From: Toxotes chatareus
Taxonomy: Eukaryota; Chordata; Actinopteri; Toxotidae
Direction: 5' to 3'
Length of the DNA: 64,000 nucleotides
Assembly: GCA_016801885.1 (NCBI GenBank)
Contig: CM028884.1
Coordinates: 6,530,501 to 6,594,500 of the forward strand
The first letter of the stretch is position 1, and every line of letters begins with the position of its first letter. The notes below the pieces were generated by a model. The model searched no databases and was not told the origin of the DNA. It worked only from the letters and a program-made list of their open reading frames with translations. Both the position numbers and the translations under genes were made by a program. This document shows positions 1-15,900 of this stretch, one piece after another.

Positions 1-1860
1 CTATACTATGACCATTTTTATGACATTTTGAGGTCGAAAAAAAAATCACTTTTTGCCGATTTTTTTGACGCTTACTATACTATGACGTTTTTATGACATT
101 TTGAGGTCAAAAAGTTTTGAATTTTTGGCCAATTTTGACGCTTATTATACTAACACGTTTTTTATGACATTTTGAGGTCAAAAAACTTTGACTTTTTTGG
201 CCGATTTTGAGGCCTTACTATACTATGACGCGTTTTTATGACATTTTGAGGTCGAAAAATTTTTTTGACTTTTTTTATGCCGATTTTGACGCCTTACTAT
301 ACTATGACGTTTTTTATGACATTTTGAGGTAAAAAAAAATCACTTTTTTGGCCGATTTTGACACCTTACTATACTATGACGTTTTTTATGACATTTTGAG
401 GTAAAAAAAAATTTTGACTTTTTTTGCCGATTTTTAAGCCTTACTATACTATGACGTTTTTATGACATTTTGAGGTGGAAAAAAGTTTTGAATTTTTTGG
501 CCAATTTTGGCCTTTATTATACTAACACGTTTTATGACATTTTGAGGTGAAAAAATTTTATGACATTTTGAGCCGATTTTGAAAAATGCACGTTTTTTGG
601 ACATATTGAGGTAAAAAAATTATGACTTTTTTTGGCCGATTTTGACACTTACTATACTATGACGTTTTTTATGACATTTTGAGGTAAAAAAAAAAATTTT
701 TTGACTTTTTTGGCCGATTTTGACGCCTTACTATACTATGACGTTTTTTATCACATTTTGAGGTCAAAAAAAATTCACTTTTTTTTTTACCGATTTTGAA
801 GCCTTACTATACTATGACGCTTTTTTATGACATTTTGAGGTTTTTTTTTCTGACATTTTGAGGTGGAATACTATGACGTTTTTTATGACATTTTAAGGTG
901 GAAAAAAAAATTCACTTTTTTTGGCTGATTTTGACGCCTTACTATACTATGACGTTTTTTTATCACATTTTGAGACCAACAAAAATTCACTTGTTTTGGC
1001 CGATTTTGACGGCTTACTAAACTATGACGTTTTTTATGACATTTTGAGGGCGAAGAAAAAATTCCCCTTTTGTGGCCGATTTTGACGCCTCACTATACTA
1101 TGACCATTTTTATGAAATTTTGAGATCAAAAAATTTTTTGACTTTTTTTATCCGATTTTGACGCCTTACTGTACTATGACCATTTTTATGACATTTTGAG
1201 GGCGAAAGAAAAGATTTCCCTATTTTGGCCGATTTTGACGCCTTACTATACTATGACCATTTTTATGACATTTTGAGGTCAAAAAAAATTATGACTTTTT
1301 TTTGCCGATTTTGACGCTTTACTATACTATGACGTTTTTATGACATTTTGAGGTCAAAAAAAAAAATCACTTTTTCTGGTCGATTTTGACGCCTTACTAT
1401 ATATACTATGACGTTTTTTATGACATTTTGAGAAAAAAAAAATCACTTTTTTTGGTCGATTTTGACGCCTTACTATACTAACACGTTTTTTATGACATTT
1501 TGAGGTGGAAAAAAATTTTGACTATATTGACGCCTTGCTATACTATGATGTTTTCTTTATCACATATTGAGGTCAAGAAAATGTTTGACTTTTTTTGGCC
1601 GATTTTGATGCCTTACTATACTATGACGTTTTTTTATCACATTTTGAGACCAAAAAAAAAATTCACTTTTTTTGGCCGATTTTTAAGCCTTACTATACTA
1701 TGACGTTTTTTATCACATTTTGAGGTCGAAAAAAATTTTGACATTTTTATGCCGATTTTGACGCCTTACTATACTATGACGTTTTTTATGACATTTTGAG
1801 GTGGAAAAAAATTTTGACTTTTTTTGGCCGATTTTGACGCCTTACTGTACTATGACGTGT

Positions 1861-4240
1861 TTTATGACATTTTGAGGTGGAAAATTTTTTTGACTTTTTT
1901 TGGCCGATTTTGACGCCTTACTATACTATGACCATTTTTATGACATTTTGAGGTCAAAAAAAAAAATCACTTTTTTTGGCCGATTGTGACGCCTTACTAT
2001 ACTATGACGTTTTTTATGACATTTTGAGGTCGAAAAAAAAAATTCGCTTTTTTTGGCCGGTTTTGACGCCTTACTATACTATGACCATTTTTATGACATT
2101 TTGAGGTCGAAAAAAAAAATCACTTTTTTGGTCGATTTTGACGCCTTACTATACTAACACGTTTTTTATGACATTTTGAGGTGGAAGAAAACTTTGATTA
2201 TTTTTGGCCGATTTTGAGGCCTTACTATACTATGACGTTTTTTATCACATTTTGAGGTCGAAAAAATTTTTGACTTTTTTATGCCGATTTTGACGCCTTA
2301 CTATACTATGACGTTTTTTATGACATTTTGAGGTAAAAAAAAAAAATCACTTTTTTTGGCCGATTTTGACGCCTTACTATACTATGACCATTTTTATGAC
2401 ATTTTGAGGGCAAAAAAAAAATTCCCCTTTTTTGGCCGACTTTTAAGCCTTACTATACTATGACGTGTTTTATAACATTTTGAGGTGGAAAAAAATTTTG
2501 ACTTTTTTTGGCCGATTTTGACGCCTTACTATACTATGACGTGTTTTATGACATTTTGAGGTGGAAAAAAAATGCACTTTTTCTGGCCGATTTTGACGCC
2601 TTACTATAATATGACGTGTTTTATGACATTTTGAGGTCGAAAAAATTTTTGACTTTTTTTGGCCGATTTTGACGCCTTACTATAGACGTGTTTTATGACA
2701 TTTTGAGGTCGAAAAAAAAATTCACTTTTTTTGGCCGATTTTGACGCCTTACTATACTAACACGTTTTTTATGACATTTTGAGGTGGAAAAATTTTTTGA
2801 CTATTTTTGGCCGATTTTGACGCCTTGCTATACTATGACGTTTTTTATGACATTTTGAGACCTAAAAAAAATTCACTTTTTTTGGCCGATTTTGACGCCT
2901 TACCTATGACGTTTTTTATGACATTTTGAGGTCGAAAATTTTTTTGACTTTTTTATGCCGATTTGGACACCTTACTATACTATGACCATTTGTATGACAT
3001 TTTGAGGTCGAAAAAAAAATTCACTTTTTTTGGTCGATTTTGACGCCTTATTATACTAACACGTTTTTTATGACATTTTGAGGTCAAAAAAATTTTTGAC
3101 TGTTTTTGGCCGATTTTGACGCCTTACTATACTATGACGTTTTTTATCACATTTTGAGGTCGAAAAATTTTTTGACTTTTTTTGGCCGATTTTGAAGACT
3201 TACTATACTATGACGTTTTTTATGAAATTTTGAGACCGAAAAAATATTCACTTTTTTTTGGCCGATTTGGATGCCTCACTATACTATGACGTTTTTTATG
3301 ACATTTTGAGGTCGAAAAAAAAATGCACTTTTTTTGGCCGATTTTGACGCCTTACTATACTATGACGTTTTTTTTTTACATTTTGAGGTCAAAAAAATGT
3401 TTGACTTTTTTTGGCCGATTTTGACGCCTTACTATACTATGACCATTTTTATGACATTTTGAGGCCGTTCTAAAGTATGACTTTTTTTGGCAGATTTTGA
3501 CGCCTTACTATACTATGACCATTTTTATGACATTTTGAGGGCAAAAAAAAAATCCCCTTTTTTGGCCGATTTTGACGCCTTACTATACTATGACGTTTTT
3601 TATGACATTTTGAGGTGGAAAAAATTTTGACTTTTTTTGGCCGATTTTGACGCCTTACTATACTATGACCATTTTTATGACATATTGAGGTCTAAAAATT
3701 TTTTGACTTTTTTTGGCCGATTTTGACGCCTTACTATACTATGACCATTTTTATGACATTTTGAGGTCAAAAAAAAAAATCACTTTTTTTGGCCGATTGT
3801 GACGCCTTACTATACTATGACGTTTTTTATGACATTTTGAGGTCGAAAAAAAAATTCGCTTTTTTTGGCCGGTTTTGACGCCTTACTATACTATGACCAT
3901 TTTTATGACATTTTGAGGTCGAAAAAAAAAATCACTTTTTTGGTCGATTTTGACGCCTTACTATACTAACACGTTTTTTAGGACATTTTGAGGTGGAAGA
4001 AAACTTTGATTATTTTTGGCCGATTTTGAGGCCTTACTATACTATGACGTTTTTTATCACATTTTGAGGTCGAAAAAATTTTTGACTTTTTTATGCCGAT
4101 TTTGACGCCTTACTATACTATGACGTTTTTTATGACATTTTGAGGTAAAAAAAAAAAATCACTTTTTTTTGGCCGATTTTGACGCCTTTTACTATACTAT
4201 GACCATTTTATGACATTTTGAGGGCAAAAAAAATTGACTT
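1861..4240. repeat. Outer-left satellite segmental duplication, about 1.8 kb apart
   Basis: The monomer series at about 1921-2400 recurs at about 3730-4210. A shared CGATTGTGAC variant lies at 1981 and 3794, and a shared ATTCGCTTTTTTTGG variant lies at about 2041 and 3854. Both are followed by the same CTAACACG and GGAAGAAAACTTTGAT monomers. Related variants reappear near 28,860-29,430 on the other side of the core block. Confidence 0.75.
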
Positions 4241-6520
4241 TTTTGGCCGATTTTGACCTTTACTATACTATGACGTTTTTATAACATTTTGAGGTGGAAA
4301 AAATTTGACTTTTTTGTTTTTGACATTTTGACTATACTAAAAAAAATGACATTTTGAGGTGGAAAAAAAAATTTTTTTTTGGCGATTTTGACGCCTTACT
4401 ATACTATGACGTGTTTATGACATTTTGAGGTGGAAAAAAAATGACTTTTTTGGCCGATTTTTGACGCCTTTACTATACTATTACTATACATGACGTGTTT
4501 TATGACATTTTGAGGTTCGAAAAAACTTTTAAAACTTTTTTTGGCCGATTTTGACTATTTTTTTACTATACTATGACGTTTTTTATGACATTTTGAGGTC
4601 CTAAAAAATTCACTTTTTTTTTTTTACCGATTTTGACGCCTTACTATACTATGACGTTTTTTATGACATTTTGAGGTCGAAAAAAAATTTTTTGACTTTT
4701 TTGGCGATTTTGACGCCTTACTATACTATGACGTTTTTTATGACATTTTGAGACCTAAAAAAATTCACTTTTTTTTGGGCCGATTTTGACGCCTTACTAT
4801 ACTATGACGTTTTTTATGACATTTTGAGGTCAAAAAAATTTTTTTTTTTTGCCGATTTGACACCCTTACTATACTATACTTTTTTATGACATTTTGAGGT
4901 CGAAAAAATTTTGACTTTTTTTGACGATTTGAGGTATATACTATGACGCTTTTTTATGACATTTTGAGGTCAAAAAATTTTGACTTTTTTTGGCCGATTT
5001 TGACGCCTTACTATACTATGACGTTTTTTTTGATGACATTTTGAGGTTGAAAAAAAATTTTTGACTTTTTTGGCCGATTTTGACGCCTTTTGATGCCCTA
5101 CTATACTATGACGTTTTTTATGACATTTTGAGGTCAAAAAAATGTTTTGACTTTTTTTTGGCCGATTTTGACGCCTTACTATACTATGACGTTGACCATT
5201 TTTTTATGACATTTTGAGGTCAAAAAATTTTGACTTTTTTTTGGCCGATTTTGACGCCTTACTATACTATGACGCTTTTTATGACATTTTTTGAGGTGGA
5301 AAAAAAATTTTGACTTTTTTTGCCGATTTTGACGCCTTACTATACTATGACCATTTTATGACATTTTGAGGTCTAAAAAAATTTTGACTTTTTTTTGGCC
5401 GATTTTGACGCCTACTATACTATGACGTTTTTATGACATTTTGAGGTGGAAAAAAAAATTTGACTTTTTTTTGGCCGATTTTGACGCCTTACTATACTAT
5501 GACGTTTTTTATGACATTTTGAGGTCGAAAAAAATTTTGACTTTTTTTTGGCCGATTTTGACGCTTTACTATACTATGACGTTTTTTATGACATTTTGAG
5601 GTAAAAAAATTTGACTTTTTTTTTTTGACGCATTACTATACTATGACGTTTTTATTTTGACGCCTTACTATACTATGACGTTTTTTATGACATTTTGAGG
5701 TCGAAAAAATTTTGACTTTTTTTTGGCCGATTTTGAAGCCTTACTATACTATGACGTTTTTTATGACATTTTGAGGTGGAAAAAAATTTTGACTTTTTTT
5801 GGCCGATTTTGACGCCTTACTATACTATGACGTTTTTTATGACATTTTGAGACCGAAAAAAAATTCACTTTTTTTGGCCGATTTTGAAGCCTTACTATAC
5901 TATGACCATTTTTATGACATTTTGAGGTGGAAAAAAATTTGACTTTTTTGACGATTTTGACCTTTTATACTATGACGTTTTTTATGACATTTTGAGGTGA
6001 AAAAATTTGACTTTTTTGGCCGATTTTGAAGCCTTACTATACTATACGTTTTTTATGACATTTTGAGGTGACATTTTGACTACTATACTATGACGTTTTT
6101 ATGACATTTTGAGACCGAAAAATTTTTTTTTGGCCGATTTTGAAGCCTTTACTACTATACTATGAATTTTTATGACATTTTGAGGTCGAAAATTTTTTGA
6201 TTTTTTTGGCGATTTTGACTCCTTACTATACTATGACCATTTTTATGACATTTTGAGGTCCAAAAAAATTTTGACTTTTTTGGCCGATTTTGACGCCTTT
6301 ACTATACTATGACCATTTTTATGACATTTTGAGACCAAAAAAAAATTGACTTTTTTTGGCCGATTTTGACGCCTTTACTATACTATGACCATTTTATGAC
6401 ATTTTGAGGTTTTTTTGAAAAAATTTATGACATTTTTTTTTTTTTTTGACGCCTTTACTATACTATGACCGATTTTGACGCCTTCTTGTCTTTTGACGCC
6501 TATACTATACTAACACGTTT
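4200..6520. repeat. Indel-rich satellite sub-block
   Basis: Units here show erratic homopolymer lengths, lost or duplicated fragments (for example around 4310-4350, 5620-5660 and 6410-6490) and partial units. Units to either side are regular. Similar irregular stretches occur at about 20,000-23,100, 25,300-28,850 and in patches near 32,640 and 34,340-34,800. They may be real decay or poor consensus in an unpolishable repeat. Confidence 0.6.
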
Positions 6521-6966
6521 TTTTATGACATATTGAGGTAAAAAAAAAATGTTGACTGTTTTTGGCTCATTTTGACGCCTTACTATACTATGACGTGTTT
6601 TATGACATATTGAGGTAAAAAAAATGTTGACTTTTTTGGCCGATTTTGACGCCTTACTATACTATGACGTTTTTTATGACATTTTGAGGTAAAAAAAATG
6701 TTGACTTTTTTTGGCCGATTTTGACGCCTTACTATACTATGACGTTTTTTATGACATTTTGAGGTCGAAAAAAAAATTCCCCTTTTTCGGCCGATTTTGA
6801 CGCCTTACTATACTATGACGTTTTTTATGACATTTTGAGGTCAAAAAAAATGTTGACTTTTTTTGTCCGATTTTGACGCCTTACTATACTATGACGTTTT
6901 TTATGACATTTTGAGGTCGAAAAAAAAATTCCCCTTTTTAGGCCGATTTTGACGCCTTACTATACT

Positions 6967-9900
6967 AACACGTATTTTATGACATTTTGAGGTGGAAAAA
7001 AATGTTGACTTTTTTTGACCGATTTTGACGCCTTACTATACTATGACCATTTTTATGACATATTGAGGTCGAAAAAAAATGTTGAATTTTTTTTGGCCGA
7101 TTTTGACGCCTTACTATACTATGACCATTTTTATGACATTTTGAGGTCGAAAAAAAATTCACTTTTTTTGGCCGATTTTGACGCCTTACTATACTATGAC
7201 CATTTTTATGACATTTTGAGGTAAAAAAAAAAATCTTTTTTTTTTTGCCGATTTTGAAGACTTACTATACTATGACGTTTTTTATGACATTTTGAGGTGG
7301 AAAAAAATGTTTGACTTTTTTTGGCCGATTTTTACGCCTTACTATACTATGACCATTTTTATGACGTTTTGAGACCGAAAAAAAATTCACTTTTTTTGGC
7401 CGATTTTGAAGCCTTACTATGATGTTTTTTATGACATTTTGAGGTCAAAAAAATGTTTGACTTTTTTTGGCCGATTGTGACGCCTTACTATACTATGACG
7501 TCTTTTATGACATTTTGAGGTAAAAAAAAAATTCCCCTTTTTTGGCCGATTTTGACGCCTTACTATACTATGACGTTTTTTATGACATTTTGAGGTCAAA
7601 AAAATGTTTGACTTTTTTTGCCGATTTTGACGCCTTACTATACTATGACCATTTTTATGACATTTTGAGGTAAAAAAAAAAAATTCACTTTTTCTGGCCG
7701 ATTTTGACGCCTTACTATACTATGACGACGCTTTTATGACATTTTGAGGTCAAAAAAAATGTTGACTTTTTTTTGCCGATTTTGACGCCTTACTATACTA
7801 ACACGTTTTTTATGACATTTTGAGGTGGAGAAAAATTTTGACTTTTTTTGGCTGATTTTGACGGCTTACTATACTATGACCATTTTTATGACATTTTGAG
7901 GTAAAAATAAATTATGACTTTTTTTGGCCGATTTTGACGCCTTACTATACTATGACCATTATGATGACATTTTGAGGCCATTCTACAGTATGACTTTTTT
8001 TGGCCGATTTTGACGCCTTACTATATTATGACGTTTTTTATGACATTTTGAGGTCGAAAATTTTTTTTGACTTTTTTATGCCGAATTTGACGCCTTACTA
8101 TACTATGACGTTTTTTATGACATTTTGAGGTGGAAAAAAATTTTGACTTTTTTTGGCCGATTTTGAAGACTTACTATACTATGACCAATTTTATGACATT
8201 TTGAGGTGGAAAAAAATGTTGACTTTTTTTTGCCGATTTTTACGCCTTACTATACTATGACGTTTTTTATGACATTTTGAGGTAAAAAAAAATTATGACT
8301 TTTTTTTGCCGATTTTTACGCCTTACTATACTATGACCATTTTTATGACATTTTGAGGTAAAAAAAAAAATCACTTTTTCTGGCCGATTTTGACGCCTTA
8401 CTATACTATGACGTTTTTTTATGACATTTTTAGGTCAAAAAAATGTCTGACTTTTTTTGGCCGATTTTGACGCCTTACTATACTATGACCATTTTTATGA
8501 CATTTTGAGGCCGTTCTACAGTATGACTTTTTTTGCCGATTTTGACGCCTTACTATATTATGACGTTTTTTATGACATTTTGAGGTCGAAAATTTTTTTT
8601 GACTTTTTACGCCGATTTTGACGCCTTTACTGTACTATGACGTTTTTTCATGACATTTTGAGGTCGAAAAAAAAAAATTCACTTTTTTTTGCGAATTTGA
8701 CGCCTTACTACTATACTATGACCATTTTATGACATTTTGAGGTGGAAAAAAAATGTTGACTTTTTTTTGCCGATTTTTACGCCTTACTATACTATGACGT
8801 TTTTTTATACATTTTGAGGTGGAAAAATTTATTGACTTTTTTTGGCCGATTTTGAAGACTTACTATACTATGACCAATTTTATGACATTTTGAGGTGGAA
8901 AAAAATGTTGACTTTTTTTTGCCGATTTTTACGCCTTTACTATACTATGACGTTTTTATGACATTTTGAGACTGAAAAAAAAATTCATTTTTTTTGGCCG
9001 ATTTTGAAGCCTTGCTATACTATGAAGTTTTTTATGACATTTTGAGGTCAAAAAAATGTTTGACCTTTTTTTGCCGATTTTGACGCCTTACTATACTATG
9101 ACGTTTTTTATGACATTTTGAGGTGGAAAAAATTTTTGACTTTTTTTGGCTGATTTTGACACCTTACTATACTAACACGTTTTTTATGACATTTTGAGGT
9201 CGAAAACTTTTTTGACTTTTTTTGGCCGATTTATACTCCTTACTATACTATGACGTTTTTTATGACATTTTGATGTGGAAAAAAATTTTGACTTTTTTTG
9301 GCCGATTTTGACGGCTTACTATACAATGACCATTTTTTTGACATTTTGAGGTAAAAATAAATTATGACTTTTTTTGGCCGATTTTGACGGCTTATTATAC
9401 TATGACCATTTTTATGACATTTTGAGGTAAAAAAAAATTCACTTTTTTTGTCCGATTTTGACGCCTTACTATACTAACATGTTTTTTATGAAATTTTGAG
9501 GTGGAAAAAAATTTTGACTTTTTTTTGGCCGATTTTGACGGTTTACTATACTATGACGTTTTTTATGACATTTTGAGACCGAAAAAAATTCACTTTTTTT
9601 GGCCGATTTTGACGCCTTACTATTCTAACACGTTTTTTATGACATTTTGAGGTCGAAAATTTTTTTGACTTTTTTTGGCCGATTTATACTCCTTACTATA
9701 CTATGACGTTTTTTATGACATTTTGATGTGGAAAAAAATGTTGAATTTTTTTTGCCGATTTTGAAGACTTACTATACTATGACCAATTTTTTGACATTTT
9801 GAGGTGGAAAAAAATGTTGACTTTTTTTTGCCGATTTTTACGCCTTACTATACTATGACGTTTTTTATGACATTTTGAGACCGAAAAAAAAATTCATTTT

Positions 9901-12900
9901 TTTTGGCCGATTTTGAAGCCTTGCTATACTATGAAGTTTTTTATGACATTTTGAGGTGGAAAAAAATTTTGACTTTTTTTGGCTGATTTTGACACCTTAC
10001 TATACTAACACGTTTTTTATGACATTTTGAGGTCGAAAATTTTTTTGACTTTTTTGGCCGATTTTGACTCCTTACTATACTATGACGTTTTTTATGACAT
10101 TTTGATGTGGAAAAAATTTTGACTTTTTTGCCAATTTTGACGCCTTACTATACAATGACCATTTTTTTATGACATTTTGAGGTAAAAAAAAATATGACTT
10201 TTTTGGCCGATTTTGACGCCTTTACTATACTATGCCGTTTTTTATGACATTTTGAGGTGGAAAAAAAAATTTTGACTTTTTTGGCTGATTTTGACACCTT
10301 ACTATACTATGACGTTTTTTATGACATTTTGAGGTCGAAAAAAAATTTGACTTTTTTTGGCCGATTTTGACGCCTTACTATACTATGACGTTTTTTGATG
10401 ACATTTTGATGTGGAAAAAATTTTGACTTTTTTTGGCCGATTTTGACGGCTTACTATACAATATGACCATTTTTTTGACATTTTGAGGTAAAAAAAAATT
10501 ATGACTTTTTTTTTGGCCGATTTTGACGCTTACTATACTATGACCATTTTTATGACATTTTGAGGTAAAAAAAAAATTCTTTTTTTTGTCCGATTTTGAC
10601 GCCTTACTATACTAACATGTTTTTTATGAAATTTTGAGGTGGAAAAAAAAACTTTTTTGACTTTTTTGCCCGATTTTGACGGTTTACTATACTATGACGT
10701 TTTTTATGACATTTTGAGACCGAAAAAAATTTCACTTTTTTTGGCCGATTTTGACGCCTTTTGACGCTACTACTATTCTAACACGCGTTTTTATGACATT
10801 TTGAGGTCGAAAAATTTTTTGACTTTTTTGGCCGATTTTGACTTTTACTATACTATGACGCTTTTTATGACATTTTGATGTGGAAAAAAATGTTGACTTT
10901 TTTTTGCCGATTTTGAAGACTTACTATACTATGACCAATTTTTTGACATTTTGAGGTGGAAAAAAATGTTGACTTTTTTTTGCCGATTTTTACGCCTTAC
11001 TATACTATGACGTTTTTTATGACATTTTGAGACCGAAAAAAAAATTCATTTTTTTTGGCCGATTTTGAAGCCTTGCTATACTATGAAGTTTTTTATGACA
11101 TTTTGAGGTGGAAAAAAATTTTGACTTTTTTTGGCTGATTTTGACACCTTACTATACTAACACGTTTTTTATGACATTTTGAGGTCGAAAATTTTTTTGA
11201 CTTTTTTTGGCCGATTTATACTCCTTACTATACTATGACGTTTTTTATGACATTTTGATGTGGAAAAAAATTTTGACTTTTTTTGGCCAATTTTGACGGC
11301 TTACTATACAATGACCATTTTTATGACATTTTGAGGTGAAAAAAAATTATGACTTTTTTTGGCCGATTTTGACGCCTTACTATACTATGACGTTTTTTAT
11401 GACATTTTGAGGTGGAAAAAAATGTTGACTTTTTTTGGCCGATTTTGACGCCTTACTATACTATGACGTTTTTTATGACATTTTGAGGTAAAAAAAAATG
11501 TTGACTTTTTTTGGCCGATTTTGACGCCTAACTATACTATGACGTTTTTTATGACATTTTGAGGTCGAAAAAAATTTTTGACTTTTTTCGCCGATTTTGA
11601 CGCTTTACTATACTATGACGTTTTTTATGACATTTTGAGGTAAAAAAATGTGACTTTTTCGGCCGATTTTGACGCCTTACTATACTATGACGTTTTTTAT
11701 GACATTTTGAGGTCGAAAAAAAAATTCCCCTTTTTAGGCCGATTTTGACACCTTACTATACTAACACGTATTTTATGACATTTTGAGGTGGAAAAAAATT
11801 TTGACTTTTTTTGACCGATTTTGACGCCTTACTATACTATGACCATTTTTATGACATATTGAGGTCGAAAAAAAATGTTGAATTTTTTTTGGCCGATTTT
11901 GACGCCTTACTATACTATGACCATTTTTATGACATTTTGAGGTCGAAAAAAAATTCACACTTTTTTTGGCCGATTTTGACGCCTTTTACTATACTATGAC
12001 CATTTTATGACATTTTGAGGTAAAAAAAAAAAATCTTTTTTTTTTGCCGATTTTGAAGACTTACTATACTATGACGTTTTTTATGACATTTTGAGGTGGA
12101 AAAAATGTTTGACTTTTTTGGCGATTTTTTTTACGCCTTACTATACTATGACCATTTTATGACGTTTTGAGACCGAAAAAAAATTCACTTTTTTTGGCCG
12201 ATTTTGAAGCCTTACTATGATGTTTTTTATGACATTTTGAGGTCAAAAAAATGTTTGACTTTTTTTGGCCGATTGTGACGCCTTACTATACTATGACGTC
12301 TTTTATGACATTTTGAGGTAAAAAAAAAATTTCCCTTTTTTGGCCGATTTTGACGCTTCTTACTATACTATGACGTTTTTTATGACATTTTGAGGTCAAA
12401 AAAATGTTTGACTTTTTTTGCCGATTTTGACGCCTTACTATACTATGACCATTTTTATGACATTTTGAGGTAAAAAAAAAAAATTCACTTTTTCTGGCCG
12501 ATTTTGACGCCTTACTATACTATGACGTTTTTTATGACATTTTGAGGTCAAAAAAAATGTTGACTTTTTTTTGCCGATTTTGACGCCTTACTATACTAAC
12601 ACGTTTTTTATGACATTTTGAGGTGGAGAAAAATTTTGACTTTTTTTGGCTGATTTTGACGGCTTACTATACTATGACCATTTTTATGACATTTTGAGGT
12701 AAAAATAAATTATGACTTTTTTTTATCGATTTTGACGCTTTTTACTATACTATGACCATTATGATGACATTTTGAGGCCATTCTACAGTATGACTTTTTT
12801 TTTGGCCGATTTTGACGCCTTACTATATTATGACGTTTTTTATGACATTTTGAGGTCGAAAATTTTTTTTGACTTTTTTATGCCGAATTTGACGCCTTAC

Positions 12901-15900
12901 TATACTATGACGTTTTTTATGACATTTTGAGGTGGAAAAAAATTTTGACTTTTTTTGGCCGATTTTGAAGACTTACTATTCTATGACCAATTTTATGACA
13001 TTTTGAGGTGGAAAAAAATGTTGACTTTTTTTTGCCGATTTTTACGCCTTACTATACTATGACGTTTTTTATGACATTTTGAGGTAAAAAAAAATTATGA
13101 CTTTTTTTTGCCGATTTTTACACCTTACTATACTATGACCATTTTTATGACATTTTGAGGTAAAAAAAAAAATCACTTTTTCTGGCCGATTTTGACGCCT
13201 TACTATACTATGACGTTTTTTATGACATTTTTAGGTCAAAAAATGTCTGACTTTTTTTGGCCGATTTTGACGCCTTACTATACTATGACCATTTTTATGA
13301 CATTTTGAGGCCGTTCTACAGTATGATGACTTTTTTTTGGCCGATTTTGACGCCTTACTATATTATGACGTTTTTTATGACATTTTGAGGTCGAAAATTT
13401 TTTTTGACTTTTTTTACGCCGATTTTGACGCCTTACTGTACTATGACGTTTTTCATGACATTTTGAGGTCGAAAAAAAAATTCACTTTTTTTTGCCGAAT
13501 TTGACGCCTTACTAAACTATGACCATTTTTATGACATTTTGAGGTGGAAAAAAATGTTGACTTTTTTTTGCCGATTTTTACGCCTTACTATACTATGACG
13601 TTTTTTATGACATTTTGAGGTGGAAAAATTTATTGACTTTTTTTGGCCGATTTTGAAGACTTACTATACTATGACCAATTTTATGACATTTTGAGGTGGA
13701 AAAAAATGTTGACTTTTTTTTGCCGATTTTTACGCCTTTACTATACTATGACGCGTTTTTATGACATTTTGAGACTGAAAAAAAAATTCATTTTTTTTGG
13801 CCGATTTTGAAGCCTTGCTATACTATGAAGTTTTTTATGACATTTTGAGGTCAAAAAAATGTTTGACCTTTTTTTGCCGATTTTGACGCCTTACTATACT
13901 ATGACGTTTTTTATGACATTTTGAGGTGGAAAAAATTTTGACTTTTTTTGGCTGATTTTGACACCTTACTATACTAACACGCTTTTTTATGACATTTTGA
14001 GGTCGAAAAAAATTTTTGACTTTTTTGGCTGATTTATACTCCTTACTATACTATGACGTTTTTTATGACATTTTGATGTGGAAAAAAATGTTGACTTTTT
14101 TTGGCCGATTTTGACGCCTTACTATACTATGACGTTTTTTATGACATTTTGAGGTAAAAAAAAATGTTGACTTTTTTTGGCCGATTTTGACGCCTAACTA
14201 TACTATGACGTTTTTTATGACATTTTGAGGTCGAAGAAAAAATTCCCCTTTTTCGGCCGATTTTGACGCCTTACTATACTATGACGTTTTTTATGACATT
14301 TTGAGGTAAAAAAAAATGTTGACTTTTTTTGGCCGATTTTGACGCCTTACTATACTATGACGTTTTTTATGACATTTTGAGGTCGAAAAAAAAATTCCCC
14401 TTTTTAGGCCGATTTTGACACCTTACTATACTAACACGTATTTTATGACATTTTGAGGTGGAAAAAAATTTTGACTTTTTTTGACCGATTTTGACGCCTT
14501 ACTATACTATGACCATTTTTATGACATATTGAGGTCGAAAAAAAATGTTGAATTTTTTTTGGCCGATTTTGACGCCTTACTATACTATGACCATTTTTAT
14601 GACATTTTGAGGTCGAAAAAAAAATCACTTTTTTTGGCCGATTTTGACGCCTTACTATACTATGACCATTTTTATGACATTTTGAGGTAAAAAAAAAAAT
14701 CTTTTTTTTTTTGCCGATTTTGAAGACTTACTATACTATGACGTTTTTTATGACATTTTGAGGTGGAAAAAAATGTTTGACTTTTTTTGGCCGATTTTTA
14801 CGCCTTACTATACTATGACCATTTTTATGACGTTTTGAGACCGAAAAAAAATTCACTTTTTTTGGCCGATTTTGAAGCCTTACTATGATGTTTTTTATGA
14901 CATTTTGAGGTCAAAAAAATGTTTGACTTTTTTTGGCCGATTGTGACGCCTTACTATACTATGACGTCTTTTATGACATTTTGAGGTAAAAAAAAAATTC
15001 CCCTTTTTTGGCCGATTTTGACGCCTTACTATACTATGACGTTTTTTATGACATTTTGAGGTCAAAAAAATGTTTGACTTTTTTTGCCGATTTTGACGCC
15101 TTACTATACTATGACCATTTTTATGACATTTTGAGGTAAAAAAAAAAATTCACTTTTTCTGGCCGATTTTGACGCCTTACTATACTATGACGTTTTTTAT
15201 GACATTTTGAGGTCAAAAAAAATGTTGACTTTTTTTTGCCGATTTTGACGCCTTACTATACTAACACGTTTTTTATGACATTTTGAGGTGGAGAAAAATT
15301 TTGACTTTTTTTGGCTGATTTTGACGGCTTACTATACTATGACCATTTTTATGACATTTTGAGGTAAAAATAAATTATGACTTTTTTTGGCCGATTTTGA
15401 CGCCTTACTATACTATGACCATTATGATGACATTTTGAGGCCATTCTACAGTATGACTTTTTTTGGCCGATTTTGACGCCTTACTATATTATGACGTTTT
15501 TTTATGACATTTTGAGGTCGAAAATTTTTTGACTTTTTTTGCCGAATTTGACGCTTTACTATACTATGACGTTTTTTTTTATGACATTTTGAGGTGGAAA
15601 AAAAATTTTGACTTTTTTTGGCCGATTTTGAAGACTTACTATACTATGACCAATTTTATGACATTTTGAGGTGGAAAAAAAATGTTGACTTTTTTTGCCG
15701 ATTTTTTCACGCCTTTACTATACTATGACGTTTTTTATGACATTTTGAGGTAAAAAAAAATTATGACTTTTTTTTGCCGATTTTTACGCCTTACTATACT
15801 ATGACCATTTTTATGACATTTTGAGGTAAAAAAAAAAATCACTTTTTCTGGCCGATTTTGACGCCTTACTATACTATGACGTTTTTTATGACATTTTTAG

